Assembly (NCBI GenBank): GCA_029779995.1
Contig: JAKOZM010000007.1
Span: 1 to 10,000 of the forward strand
DNA length: 10,000 bases
Direction: 5' to 3'
Source of the DNA: Actinomycetes bacterium
GTDB taxonomy: Bacteria; Actinomycetota; Actinomycetes; S36-B12; UBA10799
In this document: in pieces, positions 1-5,175 of the stretch
Layout: each line of letters begins with the position of its first letter
Position numbering within the stretch: the first letter of the stretch is position 1
Notes under the pieces: model-generated
The model's database searches: none
What the model saw: the letters and a program-made list of their open reading frames with translations, nothing else
Told to the model about the DNA's origin: nothing
Made by a program: the position numbers and the translations under genes

Positions 1-1574
1 AGCATCCGCGCGATCTCGACCACCCGTTCCTCGTCGTCGAGGACCCGCACGTCGGAGGTGGTCACGTGGGCGGCTTGTTTCTTGTGTACTCGCAGATGGG
101 TGCCGGCGAAGGCCGCGACCTGCGGCATGTGAGTGACAACGATGACTTGCGCGTGGTCGGCCAACTTCGCCAGCCGGCGACCGATGGCCGTCGCCGCGGC
201 ACCACCCACCCCCGCATCGACCTCGTCGAAGACGAACGTGCCCACGGTGTCGGTGTCGGCGAGCACCACCTCGAGAGCCAGCATGATCCTGCTGAGCTCA
301 CCCCCGGAGGCGGCCTTGGAGATCGGCGCCGGTGTCGAACCGGGGTGCGCGGCGAGTTGGATGGCGACCTCGTCGGCGCCCTCGGGCCCGTGCTCACCGG
401 GACCGACGTTCACGAGCAGGTGCGCGTTGGGCATCGCCAGTTCCCGCAGTTCGGCGGTAGCCTGCTGCTGCAGCGCAACCGCGAGACGGACCCGCGACGC
501 GGTCAGGTTCTCAGTGGCCGCGACCAACGCCTCGTGGGCGGCGATCTGCGCAGCCTGCAGCGCCTCCAGGTTGACCCCCCGTTCCAGACTGGTCAGTTCG
601 GCCGCAGCCTGCTGGGACCAGGCCAGCACATCCGGACCGAAGCGGGAATCCAGCACCGCGAGGTCATGGAGGCGCTGATTGAGCCATTCGAGCTGGCCCG
701 GTTGATCGGCTAGGCCATCGGTGAACGCGGAGATCTCCCGGCCGATGTCGGAGACCTCTTCAGCGGCGGCGATCAGCCGCTCATGCAGGCTGGCCACCTC
801 CGGATCGGCCACGGATTGCACCGCACGTGCCGCCTGGTGCAGCATGTCGGCCGCCCCCGGCAGGTCGTCGTCACCCGAGACGGCGGCCTGCGCGGCCGCC
901 GAAGCCGCGCTGATGTCGGCGAGGTTGGTCAGCCGGTGGTGTTCGGCCTTGCGGGTGTCCGTCTCGCCCGGCTGCGGATCGACCTTCTCGATCTCCTCGA
1001 GTGCGGTGCGCAAGAAGAGTATCCGCTGCTCGGTCTGCTGCTGGTTGTCCCGGGCTGTGGTCAGCTCACGCTCGGCGCTCACCCAGCGTTGGTAGGCGCC
1101 TCGATGCACCTCGATCAGGCGGGCATGGTCGGGTCCACCGAACCGGTCCAGGGCGCGACGCTGGGCGGCCGGCCCACGCAACCGCTGCTGCGTCGCCTGG
1201 CCGTGCACCGTCACCAGCAGGTCCCCGATCTCGGCCAGCAGGGCTGCCGGCACCATCCGGCCGCCGGCGAACGCTCGCAGCCGGCCCTTGCTCGCGGTGC
1301 GTCCCAGGACGATCTCGGTGTCATCACAGACGCCGCCGGCTTGTTCCACCAAACCCAGCCCGGGATGGCCGGCCGGCACCTCGAAGGCCCCTTCGATGGC
1401 TGCCGCGGAGGCGATCCCAGGGTCGACGCGGCCTCCGAGCAGCATCTCCAGTGCAGTCAGCACCATGGTCTTGCCCGCCCCGGTCTCGCCGGTCAGAGCG
1501 GTGAAACCAGGCCCCGGGGCGACCGTCGCAGCGGCGATGACCCCGAGGTTCTGAATGCGCAGTTCACTGATCAC
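1..1574 (-). CDS. recN: DNA repair protein RecN (SMC-like ATPase), 3' end cut by window edge
   Basis: RecN is a cytoplasmic SMC-like ATPase that acts on DNA double-strand breaks and supports recombinational repair. The reading frame gives 524 codons in the window; family members are usually about 550–590 residues, so only a short C-terminal piece is missing off the left edge. Visible landmarks are the N-terminal ELRIQNLGVI strand, Walker A GETGAGKT at residues 29–36, a long Glu/Ala/Gln-rich coiled-coil middle, the ABC signature SGGELSR at 423–429, and Walker B VFDEVDAGVGG with D450/E451. The order Walker A, coiled coil, signature, Walker B in one chain is diagnostic. I chose the GTG at 1574 because it places the start 7 residues before the conserved RIQNLG segment, as in homologues. 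It overlaps the end of nadK by 11 bp, so translation is probably coupled. No frame break is seen. Confidence 0.96.
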   Translation of the reverse strand, partial: MISELRIQNLGVIAAATVAPGPGFTALTGETGAGKTMVLTALEMLLGGRVDPGIASAAAIEGAFEVPAGHPGLGLVEQAGGVCDDTEIVLGRTASKGRLRAFAGGRMVPAALLAEIGDLLVTVHGQATQQRLRGPAAQRRALDRFGGPDHARLIEVHRGAYQRWVSAERELTTARDNQQQTEQRILFLRTALEEIEKVDPQPGETDTRKAEHHRLTNLADISAASAAAQAAVSGDDDLPGAADMLHQAARAVQSVADPEVASLHERLIAAAEEVSDIGREISAFTDGLADQPGQLEWLNQRLHDLAVLDSRFGPDVLAWSQQAAAELTSLERGVNLEALQAAQIAAHEALVAATENLTASRVRLAVALQQQATAELRELAMPNAHLLVNVGPGEHGPEGADEVAIQLAAHPGSTPAPISKAASGGELSRIMLALEVVLADTDTVGTFVFDEVDAGVGGAAATAIGRRLAKLADHAQVIVVTHMPQVAAFAGTHLRVHKKQAAHVTTSDVRVLDDEERVVEIARM

Positions 1575-2439
1575 GGCCGCGCCCGCTCCACCCCTTGACC
1601 GGCAGCTGGAACTTGGCCACGAGCCGGTCCACGAACAGCGTGTCCTGCAGCCGGGCCAGGCGCACGGGCCGTTCACCGCGGACCACCTCGACACGATCGC
1701 CCGGGTTCAACGCGATGAGCCGCTGCCCGTCACACCACAGCACCGCGGCGGGCGACTCCGGCAGCACCTCCAGCGCCAGCCCGGTGTCGGCGGAGACAAC
1801 CATCGGGCGGGCGAACAGCGCGTGGGCCGATACCGGCACCAGCAGCATCGCGTCAACCGTCGGCCACACGACCGGCCCGCCGGCCGACCACGCATATCCG
1901 GTGGAGCCGGTGGGGGTCGCGAAGAGCACCCCGTCACACCCCCACGTGCTCAGCGGACGGCGGTCCACCTCGGCCACGACCTGGATCATCCGCTGGCGGG
2001 CCGCCTTCTCCACGCTGGCCTCATTCAACGCCCACGAGCGGGCGACCACCTCACCGGCGCGCAGCACGGACACGTCCAGCGTCAAGCGCTCCTGAATGAC
2101 GAATTTGCCGGAGGCGATCTGGTCGACGATGTTGCCTGCTTCTTCGTGCTCGAGTTCGGCCAGGAAGCCGACGTGCCCGAGGTTCACACCGATCAGCGGC
2201 ACGTCGTGTTCCCTCGCGATCTCCGAACCGCGCAGGATGCTGCCGTCGCCACCGAAGACGACCACAAGATCGGTCGGTTGGGTCGCGGGGGCGCGCGGAA
2301 CCTGTAGGGCGACAGGTGACTCGTCGAGAGCGTAGACGGCGATGCCGTGCCGCTCAAGTCCGCGAGCGCACTCGTCGGCCATCGTCAGCGCGGCGACCCG
2401 ATGAGGATGCACCACCAGGAGGACTGAACGCACGGTCAT
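1564..2439 (-). CDS. nadK: NAD kinase
   Basis: NAD kinase (ppnK in mycobacterial naming) phosphorylates NAD at the adenosine 2'-hydroxyl with ATP or polyphosphate and is the route to NADP. The 291-aa length is normal for the bacterial family. The glycine-rich GGDG motif lies at residues 63–66 (VVFGGDGSILR), the conserved asparagine–glutamate pair at 139–140 (ALNEASVEK), and the second signature GCDGVLFATPTGSTGY at 167–182, followed by AWSAGGP. All catalytic and NAD-binding motifs look intact. The ATG at 2439 overlaps the tlyA stop codon as ATGA and is preceded by a GAGGT-type ribosome site inside the end of tlyA. The tlyA–nadK–recN order is the common actinobacterial arrangement and supports one transcript. 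Confidence 0.97.
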   Translation of the reverse strand: MTVRSVLLVVHPHRVAALTMADECARGLERHGIAVYALDESPVALQVPRAPATQPTDLVVVFGGDGSILRGSEIAREHDVPLIGVNLGHVGFLAELEHEEAGNIVDQIASGKFVIQERLTLDVSVLRAGEVVARSWALNEASVEKAARQRMIQVVAEVDRRPLSTWGCDGVLFATPTGSTGYAWSAGGPVVWPTVDAMLLVPVSAHALFARPMVVSADTGLALEVLPESPAAVLWCDGQRLIALNPGDRVEVVRGERPVRLARLQDTLFVDRLVAKFQLPVKGWSGRGRDQ

Positions 2440-3212
2440 GAGGTCACCTCAGCCACCAGCGCGGGGTCCAGGTCCCCGGCACCGCGGCGCATCCACATCA
2501 CGAACTCGATGTTGCCACTCGGACCCGGCAAAGGGGAGCGGGTCAGTCCAGCCACGCCGAGACCGAGGTCGTGGGCTGCCCGTGCCACACCTGTGATCGC
2601 CGCAGCGTGCTGATGCGGATCCCTCACGACGCCACCTTTGCCGACGTGTCCCTTGCCCACCTCAAACTGCGGCTTCACCAGCATCACGTAGTCAGCGTCT
2701 GGGGCGACCGTGACCAAGGCGGGCAGCACCTTGGTCAACGAGATGAAGCTGAGGTCACCCACCACAAGGTTCGGGACGTACGGCAGGTCAGCAGCCGTCA
2801 GGTGACGCACATTGGTGCGGTCCAGGACGGTGACCCGGGGGTCGGCCTGCAGGGACCAGGCCAACTGCCCGTAGCCCACGTCAACCGCGATCACCCGGCC
2901 GGCACCGCGCTCGAGCAACACTTGCGTGAAACCGCCGGTGGACGCTCCGGCATCCAGGGCATGTCGACCTGCCACGTCCAGGCCGAACTCGTCGAGCGGA
3001 CCGATGAGCTTGTGCGCACCGCGGGACACATATTCGTGCTCGGGCGCTCGCACGATCAACGAATCACTGTCCAGGACCTGGGTGGCGGCCTTGGTGGCCA
3101 TGACCCGGTTCACCTGGACGGTGCCAGCGTCGATCATGTCGCTGGCCTGCTGACGGGAGCGGGCCAAACCGCGCCGGACCAGTTCAGCGTCCAGGCGCCT
3201 GCGTGTCGCCAT
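2436..3212 (-). CDS. tlyA: TlyA-type 16S/23S rRNA 2'-O-methyltransferase (S4 domain + RrmJ-like fold)
   Basis: TlyA methylates cytidine 2'-hydroxyls in rRNA; the mycobacterial enzyme acts on 16S C1409 and 23S C1920, modifications needed for capreomycin/viomycin sensitivity. This 258-aa protein starts with an S4 RNA-binding domain (about residues 3–60, LDAELVRRGLARSRQQA). The methyltransferase part shows the SAM motif LDAGASTGGFT (86–96) and YGQLAWSL, and a plausible RrmJ-type K-D-K-E set: K68, D153 (GDLSFISL), K180 (VKPQFEVGKG) and E236 (GNIEF). The N-terminus resembles the longer two-target TlyA form of mycobacteria. The frame is open 28 codons further upstream, but the ATG at 3212 aligns with the known mycobacterial N-terminus. 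It overlaps the small upstream ORF by 29 bp and nadK by 4 bp. The interdomain linker reads HEYV where M. tuberculosis has RAWV. Confidence 0.95.
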   Translation of the reverse strand: MATRRRLDAELVRRGLARSRQQASDMIDAGTVQVNRVMATKAATQVLDSDSLIVRAPEHEYVSRGAHKLIGPLDEFGLDVAGRHALDAGASTGGFTQVLLERGAGRVIAVDVGYGQLAWSLQADPRVTVLDRTNVRHLTAADLPYVPNLVVGDLSFISLTKVLPALVTVAPDADYVMLVKPQFEVGKGHVGKGGVVRDPHQHAAAITGVARAAHDLGLGVAGLTRSPLPGPSGNIEFVMWMRRGAGDLDPALVAEVTS

Positions 3213-3330
3213 CGGTTTCTGCCAGGGCCGCCTGCAGCGCGTCGTGCACGGCCACCAACTGGGGGTAGCGGTCACCCTGCGCTGCGGCCACCTCATCGAC
3301 CATCGCCGTGAGCCGGTCGAGATCGGTCAC
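3184..3330 (-). CDS. 48-aa small conserved-position protein upstream of tlyA
   Basis: This short frame starts at GTG 3330, which overlaps the stop of the phasin-like gene as GTGA, and ends 29 bp inside tlyA. The product begins VTDLDRLTAMVDEVAAAQGD and ends in DGDTQAPGR; its middle (RYPQLVAVHDALQAALAET) looks like an amphipathic helix, and the protein is acidic overall with no membrane segment or cysteine. Many actinobacteria have a comparably small unnamed gene immediately before tlyA (Rv1693 in M. tuberculosis occupies this slot), and I infer the same slot here rather than proven homology. The double overlap suggests it carries ribosomes from the upstream gene into tlyA. The function is unknown; a purely translational-coupling role is possible. 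Confidence 0.68.
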   Translation of the reverse strand: MTDLDRLTAMVDEVAAAQGDRYPQLVAVHDALQAALAETDGDTQAPGR

Positions 3331-3848
3331 GATGTGGCCTTCTTCGCAGGCGCCTTCTTGGGCGCGGCCGACTTGGCGGTACGAGCGGCTGTGCGTGCGG
3401 TGCCCGCAGCCGCCTTGGACGCCTTCACAGCGGTGTCAGTGGCCCGTGCGGTGGCCTTCGCCGCAGCCGGCACCGCTGACGCGGCCACCGTGACCCCGGT
3501 CTTGGCGACGTCGGCGGCCTGATCGCCGCGCTCGTTGAGCTGGCGCTCCAGGCGTTCGACATGCTTGCGGACCGCGGCGAGTTCCTCCTCGCGCACGAAC
3601 CCCATCCGGCCCACTGTGCGCTCGACCTCGGTGCGCACAAGGCCGACCATGAGTTCCCGATTGGTGCGACTCTGCTCGATGAGGTCCTCGGCGATGCCCT
3701 GCATCTGGGCGGTGACGACCTCGGGACCCTTACTGCCCGCCTCACCAGCCTGACTGACCAGGTTGCTCGCGGTTTCCATCGCCTTCTCGGTGGTGGATTC
3801 CACCAGGCCGGCGGCCAGTTGCATGTAACTTCGTAGTGTCTCGATCAC
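3327..3848 (-). CDS. Phasin-like coiled-coil protein with Lys/Ala-rich tail
   Basis: The 173-aa product has three visible parts. Residues 1–80 form amphipathic helices (MIETLRSYMQLAAGLVESTT, then GIAEDLIEQSRTNRELMVGLV). Residues about 85–107 are a short charged coiled coil (VREEELAAVRKHVERLERQL). Residues 115–173 are an Ala/Thr/Lys-rich segment ending KKAPAKKATS, like the tails of PhaF, AlgP and histone H1. The general shape is that of phasin-type proteins, which coat polyhydroxyalkanoate granules and, in PhaF, also bind DNA through the basic tail. I cannot see a PHA synthase in the window, so a nucleoid- or membrane-associated role is equally open. GTG 3848 is chosen because GGAAGG lies 7 nt upstream (3861–3856). 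It is the first gene of the probable unit running into the small ORF, tlyA, nadK and recN. Confidence 0.85.
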   Translation of the reverse strand: MIETLRSYMQLAAGLVESTTEKAMETASNLVSQAGEAGSKGPEVVTAQMQGIAEDLIEQSRTNRELMVGLVRTEVERTVGRMGFVREEELAAVRKHVERLERQLNERGDQAADVAKTGVTVAASAVPAAAKATARATDTAVKASKAAAGTARTAARTAKSAAPKKAPAKKATS

Positions 3849-3855
3849 GAGTGGA

Positions 3856-3861
3856 CCTTCC
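3856..3861 (-). promoter_or_regulatory. Ribosome binding site of the phasin-like gene
   Basis: GGAAGG on the minus strand, 7 nt before GTG 3848. It is the only purine-rich match near this start and fixes GTG as the initiator. Confidence 0.7.
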
Positions 3862-3871
3862 GTGCGCCTAT

Positions 3872-3900
3872 GGACAACGCTACTTCACGGGTGACGTCAA
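3872..3900 (-). promoter_or_regulatory. Possible promoter for the phasin–tlyA–nadK–recN unit
   Basis: Minus-strand TTGACG (3900–3895) is a good -35 match. Seventeen nucleotides further lies TTGTCC (3877–3872), a weak -10; TAGCGT (3882–3877) fits the actinobacterial TANNNT form better but is too close for that -35. Some promoter is expected here because the upstream neighbour is on the opposite strand, but the exact boxes are uncertain. Confidence 0.3.
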
Positions 3901-3913
3901 TCCAGGCAGGGAC

Positions 3914-3927
3914 ACCGTGGCCACGGT
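3914..3927. promoter_or_regulatory. 14-bp perfect palindrome, candidate operator
   Basis: ACCGTGGCCACGGT is fully self-complementary and lies between two divergent genes. Its right edge overlaps the TACGGT hexamer that could be the -10 of the plus-strand gene, and it lies just upstream of the TTGACG of the minus-strand gene. That position suits a regulator controlling one or both directions. GC-rich palindromes of this size also occur by chance. Confidence 0.35.
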
Positions 3928-3932
3928 ACGGT
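3927..3932 (+). promoter_or_regulatory. Possible -10 box of the SCP2-like gene
   Basis: TACGGT fits the TANNNT form common in actinobacterial promoters and would start transcription near 3939, giving a leader of about 27 nt that includes the AAGGGAG ribosome site. No convincing -35 is present 16–18 nt upstream. Confidence 0.3.
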
Positions 3933-3952
3933 CGCAAACGTGTCGGTTTCGC

Positions 3953-3959
3953 AAGGGAG
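3953..3959 (+). promoter_or_regulatory. Ribosome binding site that decides the SCP2-like start
   Basis: AAGGGAG stands 7 nt before ATG 3967. The alternative in-frame GTG at 3940 has no such site in front of it, so ATG 3967 is preferred. Confidence 0.75.
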
Positions 3960-3966
3960 TGTGAGG

Positions 3967-4305
3967 ATGGCATCCGTCGAGCAGTGTGAGGCTGCTCTGG
4001 CTGAACTCGCCCGTCGCTTGGAGGAATATCCAGTCGAGACACGCCGCGAGAAGATCCCGGACCGGTCAGTGGAACTGACCTTGCTCGACCTCGACCTGAG
4101 CTTTAGCGCTCGGCTGCACGACGGGCAGCTGATCGACATTCAACAAGCCCGAGTGGACAAGCCACACATCCGGCTGACTATGACCAGTGACGACCTGATC
4201 GACCTCACCGATAAGCGGATCCGGTTCACCCAGGCTTGGGCAAGTGGACGCATCCATCTCGATGCGTCGCTGCGCGATCTGCTACGCCTGCGCGGACTGA
4301 TGTAG
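3967..4305 (+). CDS. SCP2-like sterol/lipid-binding domain protein
   Basis: This 112-aa single-domain protein resembles the short actinobacterial SCP2 (sterol carrier protein 2) fold proteins. It starts with an amphipathic helix (VEQCEAALAELARRLEEY), continues with alternating beta strands (VELTLLDLDLSFSARLHDGQLIDIQQ and HIRLTMTSDDLIDLT), and ends with the characteristic WASGRIHLDASLRDLLRLRGLM segment, in which a strand and helix close the lipid tunnel. No signal peptide or membrane segment is seen, so it is probably cytoplasmic. The ligand is unknown; actinobacterial members are generally annotated by fold only. It is the only plus-strand gene here. It is divergent from the phasin-like gene and overlaps the phosphatase gene tail to tail by 24 bp. 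If the divergent partner really is a granule-associated phasin, a shared lipid theme is conceivable, but this is inference. Confidence 0.88.
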   Translation: MASVEQCEAALAELARRLEEYPVETRREKIPDRSVELTLLDLDLSFSARLHDGQLIDIQQARVDKPHIRLTMTSDDLIDLTDKRIRFTQAWASGRIHLDASLRDLLRLRGLM

Positions 4306-5175
4306 CGGGAGTTCCTCAGCGCGCTGAACCCGACGGATCGCCGCGGTGGGATCGTCCCCGGCCCGCAGCGTGCTCACCAACTCGTCCAGAGCCAGGCTGA
4401 ACTCATCCTCATGACCACCCAGCACCCGCAAGTTGGGCGCCACCCGCGTCGGCAGTGAAGCGACCGGCAGATCTACGACGTCGCGCCACGTGTTCACACC
4501 GGTGAGCACCAGCAGCGAGTCGAGGCCGGCAGCGACCGCGGCATCGATGTCGGTATCGAGTCGGTCGCCGATCACCAGGGGCCGTGCCGCTCCGGACCGC
4601 CGCATCGCCAACTCCATGATCGGCGCATGCGGTTTGCCCGTCACCTGAGGAATCCGGCCCGTGGCCGAAGCCACAGCCGCCACGAGTGTGCCGTTGCCGG
4701 GAGCGATGCCCCGGGCGGTGGGCACTGACATGTCGGTGTTGCTCGCGACCCAGGGGATGTCCCGCGCCACTGCGTAGGACGCCTCCGCGAGATCGACCCA
4801 CCCCAGATTCGGAGAGTAACCCTGTACTACAGCCTCAGCGTCGTCGGCATGTGTGGTGATTGTCAGGCCCTCGTCAGTCACTGCCTGCCGCAGCCCGTCG
4901 CCTCCGGTGACCAGGATCCGCGCCCCAGCAGGAACTAACGTTGCCATATGCGCAGCGGCGGCCTGTGCGGAGGTGACGACGTCATCAGCACTCACCGGCA
5001 GTCCAAAGCCCGCCAATTGACTCGCCACCGACTGTGGGGTCCGACTGGCGTTATTCGTGACGAACAGCGACCGGGCCGGGTAGGCGCTCAGTGCTTCCAC
5101 CGCATGCGGCACAGCCTGATGCCCCCGGTACACCACGCCGTCAAGGTCGACAAAAAGGCAGTCGTACCCGGTCAC
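4282..5175 (-). CDS. HAD-IIA (NagD-like) phosphatase, probable glycerol-3-phosphate phosphatase type
   Basis: HAD phosphatases of class IIA hydrolyse small phosphate monoesters through an aspartyl-phosphate. This 297-aa protein has motif I DLDGVV with nucleophile D10 and acid/base D12, motif II TNN (T40), the C2 cap between about residues 75 and 175, motif III lysine K181 in GKPHAPI, and motif IV GDRLDTDI (203–210). Length and motifs are those of intact family members. The neighbourhood matches Rv1692 of M. tuberculosis, reported as a glycerol-3-phosphate phosphatase in membrane-lipid recycling; the substrate here is transferred from synteny. The frame is open to an ATG at 5247, but the GTG at 5175 overlaps the upstream TGA as GTGA, has GGAG 5 nt before it, and puts the DxD motif at the usual distance from the N-terminus. 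It is probably cotranscribed with the upstream repeat/TPR gene. The C-terminal 24 bp overlap the convergent SCP2-like gene. Confidence 0.93.
   Translation of the reverse strand: MTGYDCLFVDLDGVVYRGHQAVPHAVEALSAYPARSLFVTNNASRTPQSVASQLAGFGLPVSADDVVTSAQAAAAHMATLVPAGARILVTGGDGLRQAVTDEGLTITTHADDAEAVVQGYSPNLGWVDLAEASYAVARDIPWVASNTDMSVPTARGIAPGNGTLVAAVASATGRIPQVTGKPHAPIMELAMRRSGAARPLVIGDRLDTDIDAAVAAGLDSLLVLTGVNTWRDVVDLPVASLPTRVAPNLRVLGGHEDEFSLALDELVSTLRAGDDPTAAIRRVQRAEELPLHQSAQA

Noticed and set aside
66..1598. Long plus-strand frames at 66–713, 783–1598 and 1001–1504.
   Set aside because: They lie antisense to recN, whose Walker A, signature and Walker B motifs are intact; the plus-strand translations are Arg/Ala/Ser-rich with no recognisable domain, as expected for shadows in high-GC DNA.
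3213..3296. Upstream extension of tlyA to a start at 3296.
   Set aside because: The extra 28 residues are Arg/Trp-rich, overlap the small ORF in another frame and do not resemble TlyA N-termini; ATG 3212 matches the family.
1555..3311. Plus-strand frames at 1555–2307 and 2571–3311 opposite nadK and tlyA.
   Set aside because: Antisense shadows with His/Arg/Gln-rich sequence and no ribosome sites; the minus-strand genes have all family motifs.
3940..3966. GTG 3940 as a leaderless start of the SCP2-like gene.
   Set aside because: Possible given a TSS near 3939, but AAGGGAG is correctly placed only for ATG 3967, so the later start is preferred.
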